Of a stretch of DNA of 64,000 nucleotides, positions 1-8,498 are shown piece after piece (position 1 is the stretch's first letter; each line of letters begins with the position of its first letter). The stretch is from Saccharopolyspora ipomoeae (GTDB lineage: Bacteria > Actinomycetota > Actinomycetes > Mycobacteriales > Pseudonocardiaceae). A program made the position numbers and the translations under genes. The stretch is from contig NZ_JASAOF010000001.1 in assembly GCF_029952525.1 (NCBI RefSeq), positions 310,001 to 374,000 of the forward strand, written 5' to 3'. Below the pieces are notes generated by a model. It saw only the letters and a program-made list of their open reading frames with translations, was not told the origin of the DNA and searched no databases.

Positions 1-279
1 GCGCTGCTGCGCCTGGTCGCGATGCTCGGCGAAGCCTCCCGCGCGCAGGCCGCACCGGTCGGCGTGTGCGGCGAGGCCGCCTCCGACCCGCTGCTGGCCG
101 GTGTCCTCGCAGGACTGGGAGTCGCCAGCCTCTCGATGACGGCCGCGGCCCTCCCCTCGGTCGGCGCGGCCCTGGCCGAGCACCCGCTGAAAACCTGGCG
201 ACGAGCAGCGGAACAGGCGGTCTCAGCCCCCGGAGCAGCCCAAGCCCGCGAACGCGCCCGCGCGGTCCTGGACGGCTGA
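1..279 (+). CDS. ptsI: PTS enzyme I (phosphoenolpyruvate-protein phosphotransferase), C-terminal end
   Basis: Only the last 92 residues are inside the window, and the frame is open from base 1. They carry the stretch VGVCGEAASDPLLAGVL followed by GLGVASLSM, typical of the C-terminal PEP-binding barrel of enzyme I. In that domain the conserved Cys of the GVCGEAA motif is the catalytic acid in PEP-dependent phosphorylation. Enzyme I passes phosphate from PEP to HPr in the cytoplasm for sugar uptake. HPr and the sugar permeases are not visible here. The assignment rests on the C-terminus alone, but the motif is distinctive. Confidence 0.85.
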   Translation, partial: ALLRLVAMLGEASRAQAAPVGVCGEAASDPLLAGVLAGLGVASLSMTAAALPSVGAALAEHPLKTWRRAAEQAVSAPGAAQARERARAVLDG

Positions 280-303
280 TCCGCGGCAGGTCGGGCACAC
301 GTC

Positions 304-332
304 GTCACCCCCGCATGACAAGCTTGGGGGTG
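304..332 (+). terminator. Hairpin between ptsI and the exonuclease gene, reaching the GTG start
   Basis: CACCCCC (306-312) pairs with GGGGGTG (326-332) around a 13-base loop. The right arm includes the first base of the GTG start of the next gene. It could end ptsI transcription or hide the exonuclease start. No T-run follows. Confidence 0.35.
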
Positions 333-1261
333 TGACCGGACCTCTGATGCTCGTGGACTCCGCCGGGTTGTGGTTTCGCTCGTTCTACGCGCTGCCCGAC
401 TCGTTGACCTCCCCTGACGGCACGCCGGTGAACTCGGTGCGCGGCTTCTGCGACATGCTGGCGAAGCTGATCACCGACCGGCGGCCGTCTCGGCTGGTTG
501 CCTGCCTGGACAACGACTGGCGCCCGCAGTTCCGGGTCGACGCGCTGCCCTCGTACAAGACGCACCGGGTGGCCGTGGAGGACCCGGACGCCGAGGACGT
601 GCCCGACGCGCTGTCCCCGCAGATCCCGGTGATCATGGAGGTGCTCGACGCCGCGGGCATCGCCACCGCCGAGGCCGAGGGGTTCGAGGCCGACGACGTG
701 ATCGGGGCGCTGGCCGATCGGGAGCGCACCGATCCGGTGGAGGTCGTCACCGGCGACCGCGACCTGTTCCAGCTGGTGCGCGCCGAGCCGCAGGTGCGGG
801 TCATCTACATCGGCGCGGGCCTGGCCAAGGCCCAGGACTTCGGCCCGGCTGAGCTGGCGGAGAAGTACGCGCTGAACCCGCAGCGCGCGGGCGCGGACTA
901 CGCGGAGATGGCGGTGCTGCGCGGCGACCCGTCCGACGGGCTGCCGGGCGTGGCCGGCATCGGCGAGAAGACGGCCGCGAAGCTGATCACCCAGTTCGGC
1001 TCGCTTGAGGCGCTGCTGCGCGGCGCCGCCGAGGGCGACGCCCGCCTGACCTCGCGCGTCCGCGCGAAGCTCACCGACTCCGCCGAGTACCTGGCCGCGG
1101 CCCCGGCGGTGGTCAACGTCGTCCGCGACGCCCCCGTGGTGATGGACCGCGACTCCGACGCCATGCCCGCGGCACCGGACGTCGACCGCCTCCACGACCT
1201 GCAGAAGACCTGGGGTCTCGGAGCCAGCATCGACCGACTCGTCGCCGCGCTGGAGAACTAG
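332..1261 (+). CDS. 5'-3' exonuclease (FEN/PolI N-domain family)
   Basis: This 309-residue protein is the stand-alone equivalent of the DNA polymerase I 5'-nuclease domain, expected to remove flaps or RNA primers using divalent metal. Visible metal-site acidic motifs are LVDS near residue 9, EADD near 119-122 and GDRDLF at 141-146. The helix-three-turn-helix stretch with GVAGIGEKTA follows near residue 205. Length fits the family. The GTG at 332 gives an N-terminus ending directly in the conserved LMLVDSAG strand. It stands alone between ptsI and the convergent DUF4333 gene. Many actinobacteria carry such a protein in addition to PolI. Confidence 0.88.
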   Translation: MTGPLMLVDSAGLWFRSFYALPDSLTSPDGTPVNSVRGFCDMLAKLITDRRPSRLVACLDNDWRPQFRVDALPSYKTHRVAVEDPDAEDVPDALSPQIPVIMEVLDAAGIATAEAEGFEADDVIGALADRERTDPVEVVTGDRDLFQLVRAEPQVRVIYIGAGLAKAQDFGPAELAEKYALNPQRAGADYAEMAVLRGDPSDGLPGVAGIGEKTAAKLITQFGSLEALLRGAAEGDARLTSRVRAKLTDSAEYLAAAPAVVNVVRDAPVVMDRDSDAMPAAPDVDRLHDLQKTWGLGASIDRLVAALEN

Positions 1262-1285
1262 CCGCGACCACCCGACATCTCCCGC

Positions 1286-1927
1286 CTACTTCGGGTGGCC
1301 GACCTCGTAGACGCCGTCCTCGTTCTTGACGGTGACGGTGACGGTCTTGTTCTGGCCGTTGACCTGGACCTGGCAGTCGAAGCGGCGCTGGACCTCCACC
1401 GGCTGACCGTCCGGGCACGTCACGGTGCCGACCCCGGCGAGGCTGTAGGAGCCCTTGAGGGTCTGGGTGACGCCCTTCTCCACGCTGGCCGCGTCGAAGA
1501 CCGGGCGCACGAAGAACCCGGGCGCCACGAAACCGAGCACCAGCACGATGGCGACGACCACCAGCACGCCCGAACCGCCGAGGATCCACGGCAGCTTCGA
1601 GCGCCCCGCCTTCTTCGGCGGCACCTGCGGGAACCCGAACCCGTCCGGCGACGGGTAGTACGGCTGCGGCTGCCCGTAGCCGTAGGGCTGCTGCCCGTAC
1701 TGCGGCTGCTGGGGCTGGAGCGGCTGCTGCGGCACCGGCTGCGGCGGCATCGGTTGCTGCTGCTGCATCGGCTGTTGGACGGGTTGCTGCTGAACCGGCT
1801 GCGGCACACCGCCGTAACCGCCCGGCTGCGGCTGGCCCTGCGGCATCCCGCCCGGCTGCATCCCGGGCCCCTGGGGCTGCTGCCCCCACTGGGGGTAACC
1901 CCCTGGCGGGCCGTAGGGGGACGACAT
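1286..1927 (-). CDS. Pro/Gln-rich single-pass membrane protein with DUF4333 domain
   Basis: About 105 N-terminal residues are low-complexity Pro/Gln/Gly/Tyr. One transmembrane segment follows (around 112-134, PWILGGSGVLVVVAIVLVL). The extracytoplasmic domain of about 75 residues contains two Cys (TVTCPDG and RFDCQVQV) and ends in YEVGHPK. This is the layout of actinobacterial DUF4333 proteins, whose function is unknown. GGAGG sits 7 nt before ATG 1927. Two other proteins in the window (from 19848 and 20620) share the architecture: Pro/Gln-rich cytoplasmic arm, one helix, small outer domain. An envelope-associated role is inferred. Confidence 0.75.
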   Translation of the reverse strand: MSSPYGPPGGYPQWGQQPQGPGMQPGGMPQGQPQPGGYGGVPQPVQQQPVQQPMQQQQPMPPQPVPQQPLQPQQPQYGQQPYGYGQPQPYYPSPDGFGFPQVPPKKAGRSKLPWILGGSGVLVVVAIVLVLGFVAPGFFVRPVFDAASVEKGVTQTLKGSYSLAGVGTVTCPDGQPVEVQRRFDCQVQVNGQNKTVTVTVKNEDGVYEVGHPK

Positions 1928-1988
1928 CTACACCTCCGGATGAATTCAGCTGGCGCGGCCGACGTTCAGTGATCCAACCACAGTCGGC

Positions 1989-4790
1989 TCACACCCCACC
2001 GGCGGCCACCACGCCGCGGCGGATCGCGGTCACGGCCTTCGCCGCCGCCGCACCGACCTGGTCCTGGGTGCCGACGACGTCGCGGATCTGGTCCAGGAGG
2101 TCGATGACCTGGCGGCACCAGCGCACGAAGTCACCGGCCGACAGCTCGGTGCCCGCCGACTCGGCGGCGGTGAGCACCTTCTCCAGCGACTCACCGCGCG
2201 CCCACCGGAACACCGGCCAGGCGAAACCGGCGTCGGGCTCGCGGGTGCGGTTGAGCTTGTGCCTGCGCTCGTCGTCCTCCAGCTCCTCCCACAGGTGCCA
2301 GGTCGACATCAGCGCGTCGGTCACCGGCCCGGCGGGCACCTGCGGAGCAGGGCCCTCCCGCCGCGCCTCGTAGACCAGGGAGGACACCACGGCCGCGAGC
2401 TCGGCCGGGCCGAGGCCCTTCCAGGTGCCCACCCGCAGGCACTCGGCGGCCAGCAGGTCCGACTCGCTGTAGAGCCGCGACAACCGGCGCCCGTGCTCGG
2501 TGACCTGACCGGCCTGCGTCTCGGGCTCGTCCGCACCGGGCTTGCCGCCCGGCGCGGGCAGGTAGTCGCGCTCGGTCAGCAGCGCCACGATCCGGTCGAA
2601 CGAGCGGGCCAGCGAGTGGGTGGTGCTGTTGACCTTGCGGCGCAGGTTCTCGTTCTCGGCGCGCAGCCGCTCGTAGCGCTCCGCCCAGCGGGCGTGCGCC
2701 TCCCGCTCGTCGCAGCCGTGGCACGGGTGGGCCTTCAGCGCCCGCCGCAACGCAGCCAGCTCCGCGTCGTCACCCGCGTCCGAACGCCTGCGACCGCGCC
2801 CGCCCGGGGCGCTCAGGCCCGTGTTGCGCAGCGAGGACGCCAGGTCCCGGCGGGACTTCGGGGAGCGGGTGTCGACGTGCTTGGGCAGCTTGATCTTGCC
2901 CAGCGCCTCCACCGGCGAGGTGAAGTCGGCGACCGACAGGCGCCCCGACCAGCGGTCCTCGGTCACCACCAGCGGACGCGGCTCCCCCATCGGCTCCAGG
3001 CCCGGGTCGATCACCACGGCCAGCCCGGACCGGCGACCCGCGGGCACCGAGATCACGTCGCCCTTGCGCAGCTTCTCCAGCGACTTGGCCGCCTCCGCGC
3101 GACGCGACTGCCGGTTCTGCCTGGCCAGCGCCTTCTCCCGCTCGGAGATGCGGCGCCGCAGGTCGAAGTACTCGGCGAAGTCGCCCAGGTGGCACTCCAT
3201 CGCCTCGGTGTAGCCCTCCAGGGCCTCGGCGTTGCGCTCCACGCGGCGCGACAGCCCCACCACCGACCGGTCGGCCTGGAACTGCGCGAACGACTGCTCC
3301 AGCAGATCCCGAGCTGCGTCCTGGCCCACGCGCTGCACCAGGTTGACGGCCATGTTGTAGCCGGGCCGGAACGACGAGCGCAGCGGGTAGGTGCGGGTCG
3401 AGGCCAGACCGGCGACCTGCTTGGGGTCCACGCCGGGCTGCCAGACCACCACCGCGTGGCCCTCGACGTCGATGCCGCGCCGCCCGGCACGGCCGGTGAG
3501 CTGCGTGTACTCGCCGGGGCTGAGGTCCACGTGCGACTCGCCGTTGTACTTCACCAGCCGCTCCAGCACCACCGTGCGGGCGGGCATGTTGATGCCCAGC
3601 GCCAGCGTCTCGGTGGCGAACACGGCCTTGACCAGGCCGCGCACGAACAGCTCCTCGACGGTCTCCTTGAACGCGGGCAGCAGACCGGCGTGGTGCGCGG
3701 CCACGCCCCGCTCCAGCGCGTCCCGCCACTCCCAGAAGCCCAGCACCCCGAGGTCGGAGTCGGGCAGGTTGGCGGTGCGCTCGTCGATGACCTCGCGGAT
3801 CTCCTCGACCTCGATCTCGGAGGTCAGCCGCAGTCCCGCCCGGACGCACTGCTGCACCGCCTGGTCGCAGCCGTTGCGGCTGAAGATGAACACGATCGCG
3901 GGCAGCAGCCCGGCCTGGTCGAGGCTGGTCAGCATCTCCAACCGCGACGGGGGGAAGAACCGCGGCGGGCGCGGGCCCTTGCGCTTCTGCGGCGGGGCGC
4001 CGCGGCGCCCCTGCGGCAGGTGCGTGCGGGCCAGCTGCTGGGTGTGCCGCAGCAGGTGCTGGTTGATGCTCAGCTCGTGGTCGTCGGTCTCCCCGCCGAA
4101 CAGGTCGAACATCCGGGGCCCGACCTGCATGTGCTGCCACAGCGGCACCGGCCGGTGCTCGTCGACGACGATCGTGGTGTCGCCGCGCACCTCCTGCAGC
4201 CACTCGCCGAACTCCTCGGCGTTGCTCACGGTCGCCGACAGGCTCGCGACCTGCACGTAGTCGGGCAGGTGCAGGATGACTTCCTCCCACACCGCGCCTC
4301 GGAACCGGTCTGCGAGGTAGTGGACCTCGTCCATCACCACGTACCCGAGCTGGTCCAGCCCGCGCGAACCGGCGTAGAGCATGTTGCGCAGCACCTCGGT
4401 GGTCATCACGACCACCTGCGCGTCACCGTTGATCGAGGTGTCGCCGGTGAGCAGCCCGACCGCGTCGCTGCCGTACCGCTCGCTCAGGTCGGCGAACTTC
4501 TGGTTGGACAGCGCCTTGATGGGCGTGGTGTAGAAGCAGCGGCGCCCCTCCGACAGCGCCAGGTGCACGGCGAACTCGCCCACCACGGTCTTGCCCGCGC
4601 CGGTGGGCGCGCACACCAGCACGCCCCGCCCGGCTTCCAGCGCCTGGCACCCGGTGAGCTGGAAGGGGTCTAGTTCGAAGGACAGCTCCGCGATGAACTC
4701 GGCCAGTTTCGGATGGGCGCTGCGGCGGGAGTGCGCCGCGTACGCATCGGCCGGCGAGAGCTTGGTCGGGTTGGAACGGCTGGCAGCCAC
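1989..4790 (-). CDS. helY: Ski2-like DEAD/DEAH-box helicase (HelY family)
   Basis: This 933-residue cytoplasmic superfamily 2 helicase is expected to unwind RNA, probably in RNA turnover. The motifs appear in order: Walker A APTGAGKT (61-68), DEVH-type motif II (MDEVHYLAD), motif III SLSAT, and motif VI QLTGRAGRRG. Length and the long C-terminal region match mycobacterial HelY. The start is GTG 4790 (MAASRSNPTKLSP). The next gene downstream is DUF4333, after a 60-bp gap. The region upstream carries a repeat with long inverted arms. The helicase assignment is firm; the exact substrate is not known from sequence. Confidence 0.92.
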   Translation of the reverse strand: MAASRSNPTKLSPADAYAAHSRRSAHPKLAEFIAELSFELDPFQLTGCQALEAGRGVLVCAPTGAGKTVVGEFAVHLALSEGRRCFYTTPIKALSNQKFADLSERYGSDAVGLLTGDTSINGDAQVVVMTTEVLRNMLYAGSRGLDQLGYVVMDEVHYLADRFRGAVWEEVILHLPDYVQVASLSATVSNAEEFGEWLQEVRGDTTIVVDEHRPVPLWQHMQVGPRMFDLFGGETDDHELSINQHLLRHTQQLARTHLPQGRRGAPPQKRKGPRPPRFFPPSRLEMLTSLDQAGLLPAIVFIFSRNGCDQAVQQCVRAGLRLTSEIEVEEIREVIDERTANLPDSDLGVLGFWEWRDALERGVAAHHAGLLPAFKETVEELFVRGLVKAVFATETLALGINMPARTVVLERLVKYNGESHVDLSPGEYTQLTGRAGRRGIDVEGHAVVVWQPGVDPKQVAGLASTRTYPLRSSFRPGYNMAVNLVQRVGQDAARDLLEQSFAQFQADRSVVGLSRRVERNAEALEGYTEAMECHLGDFAEYFDLRRRISEREKALARQNRQSRRAEAAKSLEKLRKGDVISVPAGRRSGLAVVIDPGLEPMGEPRPLVVTEDRWSGRLSVADFTSPVEALGKIKLPKHVDTRSPKSRRDLASSLRNTGLSAPGGRGRRRSDAGDDAELAALRRALKAHPCHGCDEREAHARWAERYERLRAENENLRRKVNSTTHSLARSFDRIVALLTERDYLPAPGGKPGADEPETQAGQVTEHGRRLSRLYSESDLLAAECLRVGTWKGLGPAELAAVVSSLVYEARREGPAPQVPAGPVTDALMSTWHLWEELEDDERRHKLNRTREPDAGFAWPVFRWARGESLEKVLTAAESAGTELSAGDFVRWCRQVIDLLDQIRDVVGTQDQVGAAAAKAVTAIRRGVVAAGGV

Positions 4791-4880
4791 GCCCCAAGGT
4801 TTTCACATCACACCGACCGGTGTCTCACAGTGCTTCACGACGTGGCGCAAGCGGCGAAGCCGCGAGCCGGGAAACCCACC

Positions 4881-5025
4881 TCCGCAGCCGGCACCGCCGC
4901 GGGTTCTGAGACGTCTTCTGGCGAGTACGCCGCGACGCCGCGCATTGGCTGCCTCAGGAGTGGTGCACGGAGTCCAGAAGACGTCTCAGGTTCCGCTACC
5001 CGCACCGCCAAGCAAGTGGAGCAGC
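4881..5025. repeat. MITE-like intergenic repeat, copy A
   Basis: CTGAGACGTCTTCTGG (4906-4921) is exactly inverted at 4974-4989, giving a 16-bp stem over about 52 bases. The head AGCCGGCACCGCCGCGGG and the tail GGTTCCGCTACCCGCACCGC flank it. The same head, stem position and tail recur near 24630-24745, and the tail alone near 53839-53867. It sits between helY and the lipid kinase gene and has no coding content. Confidence 0.7.
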
Positions 5026-5033
5026 ACGGATCT

Positions 5034-5933
5034 TCACCCGTGCGATGGCGCACAAGCGACGCTCAGGGCACCTGGGACGCAGCGGATCGTCAGGGGCAGC
5101 CGGGCCTGGGGTTCGCCGTCGGCGTAAGCCAGCCACCCGTTGTCACCGCCGAGCCGGACCGTCTTGGCGCGCAGCGTGGTGACCGCCGGGTGGTCCACGT
5201 GCCGCCCGGTGCGCAGCCGCGGCAGGATCCGCACCAGCTCCCGCCGGGACACCTTCCCGACCACGGTCACGTCGAACAGGCCGTCGTCGTCGACCGCGTC
5301 GGGGCAGATCGGGATGCCGCCGCCGTACCAGCCGGTGTTGCCGATCGCGATCAGCGTGGCCTCGGTGTCGAGCACGCCGTGCTCGGTCTCCACCCGCAGC
5401 GTCCCGGTGCGCAGCCCCAGCAGCTCCCGGACCAGCGCGATGTCGTAGCGGCGCTGCCCGCGCGGACGGCGCATCCGGTTGGCGCGGGCGTTGACCTTCG
5501 CGTCGAACCCGGCGCACAGCACGGTGGCGAACCATCCGGTGCCCGCGACCTTGCCGAGGTCGACGTGCCGCCGGGATCCGGCGGAGAGGGCCTTGGCCGC
5601 GGCGCGGGCGGCGGCGACTGGTTCGCGCGGGATGCCCAGGCTGCGCGCCAGGTCGTTGCCGGTGCCCGCCGGGATGATCGCCAGCGCGGTCGCCGACTCC
5701 GCGCAGGCCTGCACTGCCAGGTGCGCGATGCCGTCGCCACCGACCACGGCCAGCACGTCGGCCCGGTCCTCCACCGCGCGCCGCACGGCGGCCTCGGTGC
5801 CGACCGCGTCGGTGGCGATCACCGTCCGCACCTCGCAGACAGCGCGAAGGTGGTCGGTGAGCTCACCGACCACCTTCGCGGAAAGACCTCCACCGGCCGC
5901 GGGATTGATCACCAGGACGCAACGCATGAGCAT
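5034..5933 (-). CDS. Diacylglycerol kinase-like lipid kinase (YegS/DagK family)
   Basis: This 299-residue protein starts MLMRCVLVINPAAGGG, the nucleotide-binding NPxxG entry of the DAGK catalytic domain. VVGGDGIAH (the GGDG motif, residues about 69-77) and PAGTGNDLARSLG follow. The C-terminal half has the beta-sandwich end DGEPQARLPLTI. Such enzymes phosphorylate diacylglycerol or similar lipids at the inner face of the membrane, feeding phospholipid or glycolipid synthesis. The start is ATG 5933, with an in-frame ATG at 5927 as an alternative. It lies downstream of tatC on the same strand after about 45 bp. Confidence 0.88.
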   Translation of the reverse strand: MLMRCVLVINPAAGGGLSAKVVGELTDHLRAVCEVRTVIATDAVGTEAAVRRAVEDRADVLAVVGGDGIAHLAVQACAESATALAIIPAGTGNDLARSLGIPREPVAAARAAAKALSAGSRRHVDLGKVAGTGWFATVLCAGFDAKVNARANRMRRPRGQRRYDIALVRELLGLRTGTLRVETEHGVLDTEATLIAIGNTGWYGGGIPICPDAVDDDGLFDVTVVGKVSRRELVRILPRLRTGRHVDHPAVTTLRAKTVRLGGDNGWLAYADGEPQARLPLTIRCVPGALSVACAPSHG

Positions 5934-5977
5934 GCATCTAAGCCCACCGGCGGCCCGCTTGGCCAGGGGCCCGGGCG

Positions 5978-6931
5978 TCAGGTCGCGTCGTCGTGCTTGG
6001 GCATCGCCGAAGGTGTCGTGTCCAGCTGCGAGGCCATCGGGTCGATCTCCGACGCCTCGTCGAGACCGACACCGGTCAGCCCCTCGGCCGCCATCTTCTT
6101 GGCCTTGCGCCGGTCGTGCGAGCGGCAGATCAGCGCCGCCAGCGCGAACAGCAGCGACAGGGCCGCAGCCAGCGCCAGCATCGAGAACGGGTCCTGACCG
6201 GGCGTGGCGACCGCGGCGAAAACGAACAGCGCGAACACCAGGCCACGCCACCAGCGGCGGAGCTTGTCGTAGGTGACCACGCCCGCGCGGTTGAGCATCA
6301 CCAGGATCAGCGGCAGCTCGAAGCTCACGCCGAAGATCACCAGCAGCAGCAGCATGAAGTTGATGTACTTGCCACCGGTCAGCGCGGTGAAGAACGCCTC
6401 GCCGCCGAAGCCCGCCATGAACGTCAGCGCCTCGGGCACCACGTAGTAGGCCAGCACCGCGCCCGCGACGAACAGGATCGTCGCGAAGAACACGAAGGAG
6501 CGCGCGAACTTGCGCTCCTTGGCGTAGAGCCCGGGCGTGATGAACGCCCACAGCTGGTACAGCCACACCGGGCTGAACAGCAGCGCACCGACCGACAGAC
6601 CGACCTTCATGCGCAGCATGAAGATCTCGAACGGCTCGGTCTGCAGCAGCTGGCAGGTCCCGTTCGGACTCAGCCGCTGGTTGACCGGCAGCGCGCAGTA
6701 CGGGTGGAGCAGCACGTCGCTGAGCGTCGGCCACCCGAACGGCGCGGTGGAGAACCAGATGAACCCGAGGATGGCCCCGATGATCACGAACGTCACCGCC
6801 ACCCCGAGCCGGTACCGCAGCTCGTAGAGGTGGTCGATGATCGTCATCGTGCCGTCGGGGTTGTGCCTGCGTCCCCACCGACGGCGATCACTCCGGAACG
6901 GGTTCAGGCGACGCAGTGGACTGTCACCCAC
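5978..6931 (-). CDS. tatC: Sec-independent protein translocase TatC
   Basis: TatC is the polytopic core of the twin-arginine translocase, recognising folded Tat substrates at the cytoplasmic membrane. The protein has 317 residues with six hydrophobic segments. It carries the family N-terminal signature IDHLYELRYRL near residues 31-42 and a conserved Pro-rich first periplasmic loop. The N-terminal extension RRLNPFR...NPDGTM resembles that of other actinobacterial TatC proteins, so the start at 6931 is kept. The C-terminal tail is charged and cytoplasmic. It lies 19 bp after tatA, so the two are probably cotranscribed. Confidence 0.95.
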   Translation of the reverse strand: MGDSPLRRLNPFRSDRRRWGRRHNPDGTMTIIDHLYELRYRLGVAVTFVIIGAILGFIWFSTAPFGWPTLSDVLLHPYCALPVNQRLSPNGTCQLLQTEPFEIFMLRMKVGLSVGALLFSPVWLYQLWAFITPGLYAKERKFARSFVFFATILFVAGAVLAYYVVPEALTFMAGFGGEAFFTALTGGKYINFMLLLLVIFGVSFELPLILVMLNRAGVVTYDKLRRWWRGLVFALFVFAAVATPGQDPFSMLALAAALSLLFALAALICRSHDRRKAKKMAAEGLTGVGLDEASEIDPMASQLDTTPSAMPKHDDAT

Positions 6932-6950
6932 TTCGCTTGCCCCGTCCCGT

Positions 6951-7223
6951 TCAGTTCTTCTGCTGGTTCTGCTGCTTGTCCTCGGCCGGCGAGGTCGCCG
7001 GCGGAGCGCTCGGCTCGCCCGCGGTCAGCTCCGGCTTCTGCTCCTTCTCGGACTGAGCCTTCTTCGCGGCTTCCTCATCGGCCTTCATGCCGCGCGCCTC
7101 AGCCTTGAACACCCGAGCGGACTGTCCCAGAGAACGGGCCATCTGCGGGAGCTTGGTGGCGCCGAACAGCAGCACCAGAACCAAGACGATGAGGATCAGC
7201 TCCCAGCCACCTGGCAAACCCAT
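6951..7223 (-). CDS. tatA: Twin-arginine translocase subunit TatA
   Basis: TatA polymerises around TatC to form the translocation path. The 90-residue protein has one N-terminal helix (ELILIVLVLVLLFGATKLP), the conserved FG hinge, an amphipathic helix (MARSLGQSARVFKAE) and a disordered Glu/Lys/Gln tail. Size and layout are standard. GAAAGG lies about 9 nt before ATG 7223. TatB is not encoded here, as is usual where it lies elsewhere in actinobacterial genomes. The gene is upstream of tatC on the same strand. Confidence 0.95.
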   Translation of the reverse strand: MGLPGGWELILIVLVLVLLFGATKLPQMARSLGQSARVFKAEARGMKADEEAAKKAQSEKEQKPELTAGEPSAPPATSPAEDKQQNQQKN

Positions 7224-7309
7224 CCGTACACAACCTTTCGTGATGTCCCTGCTGAGCGCTCATGGTACGCGCGGCAGGCGTCGGCAAATAGGTCCGTTTC
7301 CGGTTCTCG

Positions 7310-7519
7310 TCAACCGCGGCGGCGCTGCGAGATCGCCACCTTCAGCCCGGCGACCCGCGCCTTGACCATTCCGCTGCGATCGGCGAGAGCGCTGGTCGCG
7401 CTCCGCTGCGCGCGCTGGAACCGGCGCACCTCCAACAGGGTCCTGACCAGCAGGAACACCAGCAGGACGAGGCCTGCTGCCAGCAGCACGAGAGTCCACA
7501 CGAACGGCACGTCTTTCAC
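7310..7519 (-). CDS. Small single-pass membrane protein, unknown function
   Basis: This is a 69-residue protein with one hydrophobic helix (about 8-27, WTLVLLAAGLVLLVFLLV) followed by a basic, amphipathic cytoplasmic tail (RRFQRAQRSATSALADR). I do not recognise a named family. It lies between pafC (10-bp gap) and tatA (86 bp) on the same strand, so it probably belongs to the pafBC transcript. The start is GTG 7519, with an in-frame GTG at 7510 as an alternative. Its position beside tatAC and the Arg-rich tail suggest, but do not show, an envelope role. Confidence 0.6.
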   Translation of the reverse strand: MKDVPFVWTLVLLAAGLVLLVFLLVRTLLEVRRFQRAQRSATSALADRSGMVKARVAGLKVAISQRRRG

Positions 7520-7529
7520 CGTATCGGGC

Positions 7530-8498
7530 TCAGGTTGACGGAAGGTGACGGGTCCGCCTCAACGCGGCACTCGCTCGTTGACGCACGTCACCTCCCAGCT
7601 CACCGGGCGTGAGCACGCGCACCTGCCCGCCGAGGCCTAGCAGCAGCCGCACCATCCAGGCCCGGTCGGCGTAGCGCATCCGCACCCGCGCCCGCCCGCC
7701 GGGCAGCTCGGTGACCTCGTCGACCTGGTAGTACTCGGCGACCCAGCGGGCGTCGGGTTCCAGCTCCAGCTCGGCCACCTGCTGGTCCGGGGCGGGCTGG
7801 AACAGACCTGCGGAAACATCGGTCGGCTCGGCCTCGGACGGTGGCCGGGCCGGCTCGTCGAGGCGCTGGGCGTCGTCGATGCGGTCCAGCCGGAACATCC
7901 GGACGCCGCGCGCGCTGCGGCACCAGGCCTCCAGGTAGCTGCGGCCGTCGACCAGCAGCAACCGCATCGGATCGACCGTCCGCTCGCTGATCTCGTCGCG
8001 CGAAGCCGTGTAGTAACGGATGCGCAACGCTTTTCCGCTGGTCGCAGCCGATTGGACCGTCCGGCGGACGTCCGGGTCGACCGCGTCCTCGGTGCCGAGC
8101 CCGATCACCACGCCCGACGGCCGGGCCTGGCCGACGGCGTTCTCCACCTTGGCCAGGGTGCGCTGCACCGCGTCGGTGTCGGGCACGCCCGGGGTCTCGG
8201 CCAGCGCGCGCAGCGCCACCAGCAGCGACGTCGCCTCGGAGGCCGTCAGCCGCAGCGGGCGCCGCATGCCTGCGTCGTAGGTGACGGTGATCGAGTCGCT
8301 GTCGAAGGACAGGTCGATGAGGTCGCCGGGCCCGTAGCCGGGCAGCCCGCACATCCACAGCAGTTCCAGGTCCTTGCGCAGCTGCTGCGGGGTCACGCCG
8401 AAGTCGGCGGCGGCGTCGGCGATGGGGATGCCGGGGCGGCTGAGCAGGTACGGCACCAGCGCCAGCAACCTGGGCAGGCGTTGCGTCGCGCTGGTCAT
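7530..8498 (-). CDS. pafC: WYL-domain transcriptional regulator PafC
   Basis: This 322-residue protein has an N-terminal winged helix-turn-helix (RLPRLLALVPYLLSRPGIPI...FGVTPQQLRKDLELLW) and a central WYL domain (residues about 145-230, with RIRYYTASRDE, GRSYLEAWC and RLDRI). With PafB it forms the heteromeric activator of the mycobacterial DNA-damage regulon. The two are characteristic neighbours of pafA. Its ATG overlaps the pafB stop (ATGA at 8495-8498), implying translational coupling and a fixed stoichiometry. The likely ligand of the WYL domain is nucleic acid; that is family knowledge, not visible here. Confidence 0.9.
   Translation of the reverse strand: MTSATQRLPRLLALVPYLLSRPGIPIADAAADFGVTPQQLRKDLELLWMCGLPGYGPGDLIDLSFDSDSITVTYDAGMRRPLRLTASEATSLLVALRALAETPGVPDTDAVQRTLAKVENAVGQARPSGVVIGLGTEDAVDPDVRRTVQSAATSGKALRIRYYTASRDEISERTVDPMRLLLVDGRSYLEAWCRSARGVRMFRLDRIDDAQRLDEPARPPSEAEPTDVSAGLFQPAPDQQVAELELEPDARWVAEYYQVDEVTELPGGRARVRMRYADRAWMVRLLLGLGGQVRVLTPGELGGDVRQRASAALRRTRHLPST

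Noticed and set aside
2259..4673. An open frame of about 800 codons on the plus strand, opposite the helicase
   Set aside because: It mirrors the helicase gene in a high-GC frame, is Arg/Gly/Leu-biased, and has no recognisable motif. HelY on the other strand has all its motifs.
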